Assembly: GCF_019237615.1 (NCBI RefSeq)
Contig: NZ_JAFAGT010000069.1
Span: 62,001 to 126,000, forward strand
Source of the DNA: Roseateles sp.
GTDB lineage: Bacteria; Pseudomonadota; Gammaproteobacteria; Burkholderiales; Burkholderiaceae_C
Length of the DNA stretch: 64,000 bases
Reading direction: 5' to 3'
The translations under genes and the position numbers were made by a program. The notes beneath the pieces were generated by a model that worked only from the letters and a program-made list of their open reading frames with translations, had not been told where the DNA came from and did not search any database. Below, piece by piece: positions 35,059 through 43,870 of the stretch. The first letter of the stretch is position 1. Every line of letters starts with the position of its first letter.

Positions 35059-35493
35059 ATGGCCATCGAGAAAGCCCTCTACACCGCCACCGCCACCGCC
35101 ACCGGTGGCCGCACCGGCACCGCCAAGTCGTCCGACGGCGCCATCGACCTGACGCTCGCCACGCCCAAGGAACTGGGCGGCGCCGGTGGTCCCGGCACCA
35201 ACCCCGAGCAGCTGTTCGCAGCCGGCTATTCCGCCTGCTTCATCGGCGCGATGAAGGCCGTCGCCGGCAGGCAGAAGATCGCGCTGCCCGCCGAGGTCTC
35301 CATCACCAGTGACGTCGCCATCGGCCCGCACGCCAACAAGCCCGGCGCCTTCGGCATCCAGGTCGACATGAAGATCTCGGTGCCCGGCATGGACCGCGCC
35401 CAGCTCGAGGCGCTGGTCAAGACGGCCCACGAGGTCTGCCCCTACTCGAACGCCACGCGCGGCAACGTCGACGTCTCGCTGACCATCGTCTGA
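35059..35493 (+). CDS. ohr: Organic hydroperoxide resistance protein
   Basis: This 144-residue cytosolic peroxidase reduces organic hydroperoxides using lipoyl or dihydrolipoamide-type thiols. It has the paired catalytic cysteines of the Ohr family: C60 in [10 protein letters not shown] and C127 in [12 protein letters not shown]. Length and glycine-rich N-terminal strand ([13 protein letters not shown]) are typical of Ohr rather than OsmC. AAAGGAG lies 6 bases before the ATG. It is 26 bases after ohrR and is expected to be repressed by it in the absence of peroxide. Confidence 0.95.
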   Translation: MAIEKALYTATATATGGRTGTAKSSDGAIDLTLATPKELGGAGGPGTNPEQLFAAGYSACFIGAMKAVAGRQKIALPAEVSITSDVAIGPHANKPGAFGIQVDMKISVPGMDRAQLEALVKTAHEVCPYSNATRGNVDVSLTIV

Positions 35494-35499
35494 TGGCCG

Positions 35500-35516
35500 G
35501 GCCGGCTCAGCCGGCC
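35500..35516. terminator. Short GC-rich inverted repeat between convergent genes
   Basis: GGCCGGCT and AGCCGGCC flank one C. It overlaps the end of the asparaginase gene and follows the ohr stop by 6 bases. No T run is present, so termination is possible but not assured. Confidence 0.35.
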
Positions 35517-36442
35517 AGCAGGGCCAGGATCATCTCGATCCTGGCCTTGACCGGGCTCAGCGCTCCAGCGCTGGGCAGCAGGCCGGGCAGGTCCATGACC
35601 GGTCCGGCGTCGCAGCGCGTGCTGCGCCAGACCTTCACGCCGCCAGCCTGCGCCTCGCTCAGCGCTGCCTCCAGCGCAGCGCTGAGCGTGCCGTTGCCGG
35701 TGCCGGCGGCGATCAATCCCTCCACGCCCCGGGCCCGCAGCGCCTGCACGACGGCGCCGCTGGCGCCGGCATGGTTCATGACGATCTCAACGCGCGGCCA
35801 GCGCTCGGCCGGCCGCGAGATGCGTGCCAGGCCCAGCGCCTCGCCCTGCGGCCAGCGCCCGACCAGCCGCACGACGCCCTCCTCCACGCGCGCGACCAGC
35901 GCGCCGTCCACGGACTCGAACGCGTCGACACGGTAGCTGTGCGTCTTGCGCACCTGGACCGCGTCATGCACCCGGCCGGCAAGCGCGACAAGCACGCCCG
36001 CCGCCCCCGGCGCCGCGGCCACCTGCACCGCATCGAACAGGTTCTGCGGCCCATCCGGCGCCAAGGCAGTGGCCGGTCGCATCGCCGCCGTCAGCACGAC
36101 GGGCTTGGCCGGCGCGAGCACGCGCTGCAGGAAATATGCGGTCTCCTCCAGCGTGTCCGTGCCATGCGTGATGACGACACCGCCCACCTCAGCGCGGGCA
36201 AGTTGCGCCTGCACGGCGGTCGCAAGGCGCTGCCAGGTCACGAAGTCCATGTCCTTGCTGTCCAGCTGGGCGACCTGCTGCGCCTCCAGCGGACGGCCGG
36301 CCAAGGCTGGCACGGCGGCCAGCAGGTCCGCCACGCTCAGCTGCGCGGCCGTGTAGCCCACGCCATCGCTGGCCGTTTGGGCCGTACCGGCGATCGTGCC
36401 GCCGGTGCCCAGAATGACGATCAGATCCGCGGGAATTTGCAA
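35507..36442 (-). CDS. Type II-like L-asparaginase
   Basis: This about 311-residue enzyme hydrolyses asparagine to aspartate and ammonia. The two threonine active-site regions are visible: [10 protein letters not shown] at the start and [14 protein letters not shown] at about residues 85-98. [21 protein letters not shown] and HKxxxS-like [11 protein letters not shown] also match the family. No signal peptide is evident, so it may be cytosolic. The start is uncertain: a TTG at 36442 has AGGAG but close by, while a TTG at 36481 would place codons across the SOS box. I give the shorter form. It is divergent from lexA. Confidence 0.85.
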   Translation of the reverse strand: MQIPADLIVILGTGGTIAGTAQTASDGVGYTAAQLSVADLLAAVPALAGRPLEAQQVAQLDSKDMDFVTWQRLATAVQAQLARAEVGGVVITHGTDTLEETAYFLQRVLAPAKPVVLTAAMRPATALAPDGPQNLFDAVQVAAAPGAAGVLVALAGRVHDAVQVRKTHSYRVDAFESVDGALVARVEEGVVRLVGRWPQGEALGLARISRPAERWPRVEIVMNHAGASGAVVQALRARGVEGLIAAGTGNGTLSAALEAALSEAQAGGVKVWRSTRCDAGPVMDLPGLLPSAGALSPVKARIEMILALLAG

Positions 36443-36454
36443 TCTCCTGGTTTC

Positions 36455-36470
36455 CTGGATGAAAATACAG
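36455..36470. promoter_or_regulatory. SOS (LexA) box
   Basis: CTGGATGAAAATACAG matches the CTGT-N8-ACAG LexA consensus with one change (CTGG for CTGT). It lies 39 bases upstream of the lexA start in the divergent region with the asparaginase gene. LexA would therefore repress its own gene and perhaps the asparaginase. Confidence 0.75.
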
Positions 36471-36508
36471 CTGCTGGACAAATTGCCAGCCTATTGAAAA
36501 GGCCGCAC

Positions 36509-37180
36509 GTGCAAGACCGACCCAAGCTTACCGCCCGCCAGCAGCAGATCTTCGATCTGGTCCGCAACGCGATCGAAAGCACCGGCGCGCCGCCCACCCG
36601 CGCCGAGATCGCCGCCGAGCTGGGATTCAAGTCCGCCAATGCCGCCGAGGAGCATCTGCAGGCGCTGGCCCGCAAGGGCATGCTGGAGCTCGTGGGCGGC
36701 ACCTCGCGCGGCATCCGCCTCAAGTCCGACGCGCTGAGCGCCGTCAACCGCGCCCGCCAGTTCAGCCTGCCCCTCCCCGCCCTGGCGCAGCTGACGCTGC
36801 CGCTGATCGGCCGCGTCGCCGCCGGCGCGCCCATCCTGGCTCAGGAGCATGTCGAGCAGACCTACAGCGTCGAACCCAGCCTGTTCGCGAAGAGGCCCGA
36901 CTACCTGCTCAAGGTCAAGGGCATGAGCATGAAGGACATCGGCATCCTCGACGGCGACCTGCTCGCCGTGCAGTCCGCCAAGGAAGCGCGCAACGGCCAG
37001 ATCGTCGTCGCCCGTGTCGGCGACGAGGTCACCGTGAAGCGCTTTCAGCGCAGCCCCGAAGGCATACGGCTGCTGCCCGAGAACCCCGATTTCGAGCCCA
37101 TCATCGTCAACGAGGGCAGCGAGCCCTTCAGCATCGAAGGCCTGGCGGTAGGCCTGATCCGCGGGCAAGGGTTCAACTGA
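36509..37180 (+). CDS. lexA: SOS repressor LexA
   Basis: This 223-residue repressor has an N-terminal winged helix ([30 protein letters not shown], then [14 protein letters not shown]) and a C-terminal autoprotease. The cleavage site is A105-G106 in GRVAAGAP. The catalytic Ser is at 140 in GMSMKDIG and the Lys at 177 in VTVKRF. It shuts off DNA-damage genes until RecA filaments stimulate self-cleavage. I choose the GTG at 36509 with AAAAGG upstream; the open frame runs further left only as a shadow. The SOS box at 36455 indicates autoregulation. Confidence 0.95.
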   Translation: MQDRPKLTARQQQIFDLVRNAIESTGAPPTRAEIAAELGFKSANAAEEHLQALARKGMLELVGGTSRGIRLKSDALSAVNRARQFSLPLPALAQLTLPLIGRVAAGAPILAQEHVEQTYSVEPSLFAKRPDYLLKVKGMSMKDIGILDGDLLAVQSAKEARNGQIVVARVGDEVTVKRFQRSPEGIRLLPENPDFEPIIVNEGSEPFSIEGLAVGLIRGQGFN

Positions 37181-37191
37181 CCCCGGCCCGG

Positions 37192-38562
37192 TCACGCCCA
37201 CAGCCGCAGTTCGACGGCAAAGCCCGGCACCTCCGGCCGCGGCTCGGGCAGGTGCAGGCTGCCGCCATGGGCCTGAGCCACCAGCGACGCCAGGCGCAGC
37301 CCCAGCCCCAGACCGGGGCCGACATCGCCCTCGGCCAGCGCCCGGCACACTTCGGCCCAACGCGTCGGCGTGATGCCGCGCCCATCGTCCTCGACGCGGA
37401 TGACAGCACCGCGCCCCTGTTGCGCCGCGAACAGGCGCACCTGCCGCGCCTCGAAGCGTGACGCGTTGTCCAGCAGGTTCAGCAGCGCGATCGTCAGCAG
37501 GTTGGGGTCGGCATCGAAGTTCGCGTCGGCCTCCACCGTGACCTGCAGGCCGTGCAGCGGGATCTCCGGCACCAGCTCGTGCAACGAGCAAGGGCGCAGC
37601 GTCAGGCGCTGCGCCTCACCCGCGCGGAACAGCGCCAGCAGCGACTGCACGACCTGCGTCAACCGCGTCAACGCGCCGCGCACGCGCGCCAGGCGCTGCG
37701 GCAGGTTGGCCGGTGGCTCGCGCAGCGCGAGCGCAAGCTGCGCATCCATGCCCGCCAGCGGCGTGCGCAGCGAGTGCGCGGCGCAGGCGGCAAAGGCCTG
37801 CTCCAGCTCGATGCGCCGCCCCAGTCGCCGGCCCAGTGCGATCACGGCCTGAGAGATCGCCGCCGTCTCGGCGCGCTGCCCCGGGTCGGGCTCGGTCGCC
37901 GGCCGTTGCGGGTCATAGGCCTCGATCTGCCGGGCCAGGTGCTCGAGCGGGTGCATGGCGCGATCGACACGCCGGCGCAGCAGCACCACCCAGGCCAGGC
38001 CGACCGTCAGCGCCGCAAGCAGCACGGTGCCGATGGCCTCATAGTGCGACTGGACGCGCGCGCGCCCCACCTGGGCGACATAGAGCGTGCGTCCCTGCGG
38101 CGACAGCCGCATTCCGTGCACGCGCCATTGCCCCGCCGCATCGAACAGGCCCACGGCGGAGCGCGTGCTCAGCGCCGCGGCCGGCGCCTTGTGCGAACGC
38201 CGCTCGACGCGGCCCTGGGCGTCGACGATCTGCCAGACCATGCGCTCGTCGTGCGCCGGCGCCGGCAGCACCTCGGGCAGGGCCAGCGTCTCGCCGTGCG
38301 TCAGCTGGGCAGCCGTCAGCACGCCGAACATGACCTCGGATGCCTCGCGCAGCGTCTCGTCCATCAGGTCGTCGATCTCGTGCTTGACGGCCCAGGACAC
38401 CGTCAGCGCGAGCAGCAGCAGCCAGCCCATGCCGATCAAGGTGGCCAGTCGCGTGAGCTCGCCCCGCAGCGTGGGCAGGCCCACGGATGCAGTCTCCGGC
38501 CTGCGCCCTGCCCCGCCAAGCAAGAGCGCACCTGCTTGCGGGCGACCCGGCGCGGCGCTCAC
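37192..38562 (-). CDS. Sensor histidine kinase of heavy-metal efflux operon
   Basis: This kinase of up to 456 residues has a membrane helix near the N-terminus (LIGMGWLLLLALTVSWAV), a periplasmic sensing domain of about 110 residues, a second helix (VLLAALTVGLAWVVLL), a HAMP-like linker and the kinase core. The phosphoacceptor is H263 in AAHSLRTPLAG, where the usual Glu after His is Ser. ATP-binding boxes are LLNLLDNASRF (N), EDDGRGI (G1) and GPGLGLGLRLA (G2). It belongs to the QseC/TctE-like group. The GTG at 38562 overlaps the regulator stop (GTGA); a second GTG at 38484 would give a shorter form. It is the last gene of the efflux operon. Confidence 0.88.
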   Translation of the reverse strand: MSAAPGRPQAGALLLGGAGRRPETASVGLPTLRGELTRLATLIGMGWLLLLALTVSWAVKHEIDDLMDETLREASEVMFGVLTAAQLTHGETLALPEVLPAPAHDERMVWQIVDAQGRVERRSHKAPAAALSTRSAVGLFDAAGQWRVHGMRLSPQGRTLYVAQVGRARVQSHYEAIGTVLLAALTVGLAWVVLLRRRVDRAMHPLEHLARQIEAYDPQRPATEPDPGQRAETAAISQAVIALGRRLGRRIELEQAFAACAAHSLRTPLAGMDAQLALALREPPANLPQRLARVRGALTRLTQVVQSLLALFRAGEAQRLTLRPCSLHELVPEIPLHGLQVTVEADANFDADPNLLTIALLNLLDNASRFEARQVRLFAAQQGRGAVIRVEDDGRGITPTRWAEVCRALAEGDVGPGLGLGLRLASLVAQAHGGSLHLPEPRPEVPGFAVELRLWA

Positions 38563-39215
38563 CTCGGCACCCGGTAGCCGAGGCCGCGCACGGTCTCGAT
38601 GACGCCGCGCCCCAGCTTGCGGCGCAGGTTGGACACGTGGACCTCCAGCACGTTGCTGGCCGCGTCGCCGTCGAAGCCCTGTGACAGGCTCTCCAGGTCG
38701 GTGCGCGACACGACCCGGCCGGCGCGCGACGCCAGCGCCTCCAGCAAGGCCCATTCGCGGGCCGTCAGCTCGACCGGGTCCTCGCCCCGCCACACCGAGC
38801 GCCCCGGCAGGTCGACGCTGACGCCGTCCGGCAGCGCGAGCCGCGGAATGCCCTGCGAGAGCTGGCGGCGCCGGACGGCGCGCAGCCGTGCGACGAGCTC
38901 CTCGGGCGGGAAAGGCTTGACGAGGTAATCGTCGGCGCCGCTGTCCAGCCCCTCAATGCGGTCGGGCAGCAGGTCGCGCGCGGTCAGCACGAGGATGGGC
39001 AATGTCCGGCGGCGCTCGCGCAGCCGGCGCACCCAGTCGACGCCCGAGCCGTCCGGCAGCTGCCAGTCGACCAGCAGCGCATCGAAGGGCTCGTCGACGA
39101 CGGCCTGCGCATCGCGCAGCTGCCGGAACCACTCGACCACATGGCCGTCCAGCCGCAGGAAGGCGCTCAAGGCCTCGCCGAGCGTGTCGTCATCTTCGAG
39201 CAGTAGCAGGCGCAT
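38559..39215 (-). CDS. OmpR-family response regulator of heavy-metal efflux operon
   Basis: This 218-residue regulator has a receiver (EDDDTLGEALSAFL, phosphoacceptor D50 in LLVDWQLPDGSG, Lys in VKPF) and a winged-helix DNA-binding domain (LTAREWALLEALASRAG, then NVLEVHVSNLRRKLG and TVRGLGYRVP). It is of the QseB/TctD type. Its gene begins 17 bases after the channel gene and overlaps the kinase gene, so the pair is expressed with the pump it probably controls. The likely site is the CTTAAG/CTGAAG repeat at 45048, 60 bases upstream of the first gene. Confidence 0.9.
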   Translation of the reverse strand: MRLLLLEDDDTLGEALSAFLRLDGHVVEWFRQLRDAQAVVDEPFDALLVDWQLPDGSGVDWVRRLRERRRTLPILVLTARDLLPDRIEGLDSGADDYLVKPFPPEELVARLRAVRRRQLSQGIPRLALPDGVSVDLPGRSVWRGEDPVELTAREWALLEALASRAGRVVSRTDLESLSQGFDGDAASNVLEVHVSNLRRKLGRGVIETVRGLGYRVPR

Positions 39216-39232
39216 GGGTGGACAGTATCCCG

Positions 39233-40474
39233 TCAGTCGTGTGCGAGGTCCCAGATCAGGTGCGCGTCGACGAGCAACCGCGCCTCCCAGCGCAGCGCCT
39301 CGGCCTGGGCCTCCAGCGCCGCCATGCCGCTCTGCGCCGCCTGACGCCGCGCCTGCAGCAGCGTCTGCAGGTCGGCCTCGCCGAGGGCGTAGGCGCGCTG
39401 CGTGAGGCCGGCGTTCCCGGCCGCCAGCGCAGCAGTGTCGCGGGCCAGGCGCCAGCGTTCCAGGCTGCCGTTCGCATCGGCCCAGGCCTGGGCCGCCTCC
39501 AGCTCCAGACCGCGGCGCACCTCGTCGAGCGCGGCCTGCGCCGCATCGACCTCGCGCTCGAACTGCAGCGCCCGCTGCGTGCGCTGCGCGCCGCCTATCG
39601 GCAGCGTCAGGCTCAGGCCCAGCAGGCGCTCGTTGCCGCGCGCCTCGCGCGCCGCGAAGACGCCGACGACCGGATCCGGCACCCGGTCGGCGCGCGAGCG
39701 CGCGGCCACAAGGCGGGCGCGATCCAGCTCGGCTCGCGCCGACTTCAACGGGTCGGCCTCGTCGAGCAGACGCTGCAGCCAGGCGGCCTGCGGCAGCGCC
39801 GGCTCGCGCGGTTCGGGCAGCACGAGCCCGACCGGCACCTCGGCGCCGAAGCGCAACTGCGCCGCCGCATGCGCCTTGACGACGGCCGTCGCCGCGAGGC
39901 TGGCCTCACGCTGCACGTCGCCGAGTTCGGCCTGGGCCAGTTGCAGGTCCAGCGTCGACGCGTCCCCGGCGCGCCGCCGCTTCGCGACGGCGTCGACGTT
40001 GGCGCGTGCCAGCGCCAGCTGGGCATCGGCCCAGCCGCGGCGCTGCCGGGCCGCGAGCTCGGCGATCCACAGTTCGGCCAGCGCGCGCGCCGACTCGTGC
40101 CGCGCCTCGCCGACGCGGGCCTGCGCGAGCTCGCGCTCGACCTCGCCGAGCCGGCGGTCCAGGCCGGCCTTGCCGTTGACCCGCAACGACCGCTCCAGCT
40201 GCGTCAGCCATTCGCGCGAGGCCGGCCCTCCGTCCTGGTAGCGGCGCTGCTGACCCTGCAGGCGCAGCGTCCATTCGTGGCCGCCAGCGGCGAGCGCCTC
40301 GGCGCCATGCCCGGCCGCCGCCGCCGCATGGCGCGCCCGCACGACGCCCGGGTCGGCCTCTATCCATGCCGCGGCCTGGGCCGACGTCGGCAGCGCCGGC
40401 GACAGCTCCAGGTCCTGCGCGGCGGCGCCCAGCGCGGCGCACAGGACCACGGCGCAAAGCCAGCTCGGCCTCAT
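39233..40474 (-). CDS. Outer-membrane channel (TolC/CzcC-like)
   Basis: This 413-residue protein has a signal peptide (MRPSWLCAVVLCAALGAAAQ) and the helical TolC-family repeat made of two long coiled-coil halves, about 90-210 and 270-400. The halves show patterns such as ALAELWIAELAARQRRGWADAQLALARANVDAV. It would form the exit duct of the tripartite pump with the fusion protein and HME-RND pump upstream. Its ATG overlaps the DUF3240 stop (ATGA). The open frame upstream of 40474 is a shadow. Confidence 0.88.
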   Translation of the reverse strand: MRPSWLCAVVLCAALGAAAQDLELSPALPTSAQAAAWIEADPGVVRARHAAAAAGHGAEALAAGGHEWTLRLQGQQRRYQDGGPASREWLTQLERSLRVNGKAGLDRRLGEVERELAQARVGEARHESARALAELWIAELAARQRRGWADAQLALARANVDAVAKRRRAGDASTLDLQLAQAELGDVQREASLAATAVVKAHAAAQLRFGAEVPVGLVLPEPREPALPQAAWLQRLLDEADPLKSARAELDRARLVAARSRADRVPDPVVGVFAAREARGNERLLGLSLTLPIGGAQRTQRALQFEREVDAAQAALDEVRRGLELEAAQAWADANGSLERWRLARDTAALAAGNAGLTQRAYALGEADLQTLLQARRQAAQSGMAALEAQAEALRWEARLLVDAHLIWDLAHD

Positions 40475-40773
40475 TGGAATTCCCCCTGCCGCTCGACCGA
40501 CGTGACCCAGTAGCGCACGCCGGCCTGGGCCAGTTGGCGCGCCAGTTCGCCGAGCAGCGCATCGAGCCGGCCCGCAGCCACAAACACCTGCACGAGGCTG
40601 GCTTCGCTGTGGCCGCTGACCTGCTCGGCCGCGCTCAGACGGCCATGGGCGAAGCCATGCGCATGCGCCTGCAGGCTCGTGAATACGCCGGCCTCGCCGA
40701 GCGCGAGCAGCGCGTCCAGCACGCGCTCCTCGGCAGCCCGCGGGCATACGAGATGAAGGCAACGGTCAGCCAT
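40471..40773 (-). CDS. DUF3240 family protein
   Basis: This 100-residue cytosolic protein matches DUF3240. It has CLHLVCPRAAEERVLDALL at the start and a ferredoxin-like alternation of strands and helices like PII/CutA-type proteins (VFTSLQAHAHG, SLVQVFVAAGRLDALLGEL). Such genes occur beside CzcA-type pumps in beta- and gammaproteobacteria, so a role in sensing or tuning metal export is plausible. It overlaps both the pump stop and the channel start, so it is translated with them. Confidence 0.8.
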   Translation of the reverse strand: MADRCLHLVCPRAAEERVLDALLALGEAGVFTSLQAHAHGFAHGRLSAAEQVSGHSEASLVQVFVAAGRLDALLGELARQLAQAGVRYWVTSVERQGEFQ

Positions 40774-43700
40774 GCGAAATCTCCGGAGTCGCCAGCCCGG
40801 CGGGCTGGGGCCGCCCGAAGCGCAGGTAGAGCACGGGCAGCAGGATGAGGGTGAGAGCCGTGGCCGTGATGAGGCCACCAATGACGACGATGGCCAGCGG
40901 CCGCTGGATCTCGGAGCCAGGCCCGGTCGCGAACAGCAGCGGGACCAGGCCGAAGGCCGTGATCGAGGCCGTCATCAGCACCGGCCGCAGCCGGCGCAGG
41001 CAGCCCTGCACGACGCAGTCGCGCAGCGCCAGGCCCTCGCCGTGCAGCTGGTTGAAATAGCTGACCAGCACGACGCCGTTGAGCACCGCGATACCCAGCA
41101 GCGCGATGAAACCCACCGACGCTGGCACCGACAGATACTCGCCCGTCACCCACAGGCCGACGATGCCGCCCACCAGCGCGAACGGGATGTTGGACAGCAC
41201 CAACAGCGACTGGCGCACCGAGCCGAAGGTCGAGAACAGGATCACGAAGATGATGCCCAGCGCCAACGGTACGACGAGGCCGAGGCGCGCGGCCGCGCGC
41301 TGCTGGTTCTCGAACTGCCCGCCCCAGCTGAGGTGATAGCCGGTCGGCAGCGCCACCTGCTCGGCCACCTTGCGCCTGGCTTCGTCGACGAAGCCCACGA
41401 GGTCGCGGCCGTCGACGTTGGCGATGACGACGCCGTAGCGGCTGCCCAGCTCGCGGTTGATCTGCACCGGGCCCGTGTCGCGCTGCAGCGTGGCCACCGA
41501 AGACAGTGGGACCGCGTGGCCCTCGGGGGTGGCGATGCGCAGCGCCGCGAACTCGGCCGGCGACAACCGCATCAGCTCCGGCCCGCGCAGCACGATGGGC
41601 GTGCGCCGCACGCCCTCGACGAGCTGGCCGGCACGCTGGCCCTCGATCTGCGCACGCAACGCGTCCTGCACGTCCTCGACGCTCAGGCCCTGCTGGCCGG
41701 CCGCGAGCCGATCGACGACAACGCGCAGGTACTGCACGCCGTCGTTCTGCACCGTGTAGACGTCCTGGCTGCCGGCCACGGTCTTCAAGACGGCCTCGAT
41801 GCGCGCGGCCAGCTGGTTCAGCGTGCCGAGGTCGGGGCCAAAAACCTTGACCGCGAGGTCGCCGCGCACGCCGAGGATCATCTCGGAGACACGCATGTCG
41901 ATGGGCTGCGTGAAGCTGTACCTGATGCCGGGCATCTGCTCGAGCACCTGGCGGATGCGGGCGATCAGCGCCTCCTTGTCGGCCAGACGCCATTCCTCCC
42001 GCGGCCTGAGCACGAGGAAGGTGTCGGTCTGGTTCAGGCCCATCGGATCCAGGCCGATCTCGTCGGCACCGGCGCGCGCCACCATGCCGTGGATCTCCGG
42101 GACCTGCGCCAGCAGTGCCTGCTGGATCTTCAGGTCCAGCGCGGCCGCCTCCTCCAGGCCGATGGACGGCAGCTTCTCGATGCCGACGATGAGATCGCCC
42201 TCGTCCATCGTCGGCAGGAAGGTCTTGCCGACGCGCAGGTAGACGCCGGCCGCCCCCACCAGCAGCAGCGCGGCCGCGGCGTAGACCAGCATCTCGCGCC
42301 TGAGCGCGCCGGCCAGCAAGGGCTCGTAGCCGCGCAGCAGCCGGCGCACCAGCCAGGGGTCCTCGTGCGAGACCCGCTGCAGCAGGAACGACGCGACGAC
42401 CGGGATCACCGTCAGCGACAGTGCGAGCGAACCCGCCAGCGCGAAGACGATGGTCATCGCGACCGGCACGAAGAACTTGCCCTCAAGGTTCTGCAACGTC
42501 AGCAGCGGCAGGAAGACGGTGACGATGATGAGCACGCCGGCCACCACCGGCGCGGCCACCTCGCGCACCGCGCGCAGCACGACATGCAGGCGCGGCAGGC
42601 GCCCGCCCGTTCGGTCGTGGCCCAGCTGCTGCACGACGTTCTCGACGACGACGACGGCCGCGTCCACAAGCATGCCCAGCGCGATGGCCAACCCACCCAG
42701 GCTCATCAGGTTGGCCGACATGCCGGCCAGCCGCATGGCGATGAAGGTCCACAGCGCGGCCAGCGGCAGCACCAGGGCCACCGTGACGGCGGCGCGCAGG
42801 TTGCCGAGGAAGGCGCCGAGAAGGATCAGCACCAGCACCGTCGCCTCCAGCAAGGCCCGGGAGACGGTGCCAACCGCCTTCTCGACGAGCTGGGCCCGGT
42901 TGTAGAAGGCCTTGACCGTCACGCCCGCGGGCAGCGTCGGCTGCAGCTCGGCGAGCTTGGCGGTGACGCCTTCTACGACCTGGCGCGCGTTCGCGCCCGC
43001 CAGGCCCAGCACCAGGCCCTCGACGGCCTCGGCCCGGCCGTCCTGCGTGACGACGCCGTAGCGCGTCACGCTGCCCATGCGCACCTCGGCCACGTCGGCC
43101 ACACGCACCGGCGCACTGCCGCGGCGCGTGACGACGACGGCGCGGATGTCGTCGGCCGAGCGCAGGCTGCCCTCGGTGCGCACCAGCAGCACCTCGTCGC
43201 CCTCGCCGAGGCGGCCGGCGCCGTCGTTGCGGTTGTTCTGCTCGATGGCCAGGCGCAACGCTGCCGTCGACAGCCCCAGCGCCGCCAGCCGCGCAGGGTC
43301 TGGCACGACCTCGAAGGCACGCACCTTGCCGCCCAGCGCGTTGACGTCCGCCACGCCGGGCACGGTTCGCAGCGCCGGCCGGATGACCCAGTCCAGAAGG
43401 CTGCGACGCTCCTCCAGCGACAGGGCCGGCGCCTCGACGGTGAATTGGTACATCTCGCCCAGCGGCGTCGTGATCGGCGCCATGCCGCCGGCCAGGCCCG
43501 GCGGCAGCTCGCCCTGGATGCCGGCCAGACGCTCCGCGACCTGCTGGCGGGCCCAATAGATGTCGGTGCCGTCCTCGAAGTCGACCGTCACGTCGACGAT
43601 GCCGTACTTGGACACCGAACGCAGCATCTTCTGCCGCGGGATGCCCAGCATCTCGACCTCGATGGGCGCGGCAATCCGGTTCTCGACCTCCTCGGGCGTC

Positions 43701-43870
43701 ATGCCGGGCGCCTTCAGGATCACCTTGACCTGGGTGCTCGACACGTCAGGGAAGGCGTCGATCGGCAGGTTGCGAAAGGCGTGCCAGCCGAAGCCTGCCA
43801 GCAGGGCGGCACCCAGCAGCACGAAGAGCCGCTGCGACAGCGCGAACCGGACCAGGTGCGTCAGCATCAT
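40766..43870 (-). CDS. Heavy-metal efflux RND pump (CzcA-like, HME type)
   Basis: This 1034-residue inner-membrane pump exports divalent or monovalent metal ions. Twelve helices and two large periplasmic loops are evident. Helix 4 has LGMLVDAAVVVVENVV, with single Asp and Glu like the HME family rather than the double Asp of drug pumps. Early GIPRQKMLRSVSKYGIVDVTVDFEDGTD is also characteristic. The metal cannot be assigned from sequence; relatives handle Co, Zn, Cd, Ni, Cu or Ag. The start overlaps the fusion-protein stop (ATGA), and its stop runs 8 bases into the DUF3240 gene. Confidence 0.93.
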   Translation of the reverse strand: MMLTHLVRFALSQRLFVLLGAALLAGFGWHAFRNLPIDAFPDVSSTQVKVILKAPGMTPEEVENRIAAPIEVEMLGIPRQKMLRSVSKYGIVDVTVDFEDGTDIYWARQQVAERLAGIQGELPPGLAGGMAPITTPLGEMYQFTVEAPALSLEERRSLLDWVIRPALRTVPGVADVNALGGKVRAFEVVPDPARLAALGLSTAALRLAIEQNNRNDGAGRLGEGDEVLLVRTEGSLRSADDIRAVVVTRRGSAPVRVADVAEVRMGSVTRYGVVTQDGRAEAVEGLVLGLAGANARQVVEGVTAKLAELQPTLPAGVTVKAFYNRAQLVEKAVGTVSRALLEATVLVLILLGAFLGNLRAAVTVALVLPLAALWTFIAMRLAGMSANLMSLGGLAIALGMLVDAAVVVVENVVQQLGHDRTGGRLPRLHVVLRAVREVAAPVVAGVLIIVTVFLPLLTLQNLEGKFFVPVAMTIVFALAGSLALSLTVIPVVASFLLQRVSHEDPWLVRRLLRGYEPLLAGALRREMLVYAAAALLLVGAAGVYLRVGKTFLPTMDEGDLIVGIEKLPSIGLEEAAALDLKIQQALLAQVPEIHGMVARAGADEIGLDPMGLNQTDTFLVLRPREEWRLADKEALIARIRQVLEQMPGIRYSFTQPIDMRVSEMILGVRGDLAVKVFGPDLGTLNQLAARIEAVLKTVAGSQDVYTVQNDGVQYLRVVVDRLAAGQQGLSVEDVQDALRAQIEGQRAGQLVEGVRRTPIVLRGPELMRLSPAEFAALRIATPEGHAVPLSSVATLQRDTGPVQINRELGSRYGVVIANVDGRDLVGFVDEARRKVAEQVALPTGYHLSWGGQFENQQRAAARLGLVVPLALGIIFVILFSTFGSVRQSLLVLSNIPFALVGGIVGLWVTGEYLSVPASVGFIALLGIAVLNGVVLVSYFNQLHGEGLALRDCVVQGCLRRLRPVLMTASITAFGLVPLLFATGPGSEIQRPLAIVVIGGLITATALTLILLPVLYLRFGRPQPAGLATPEISHG

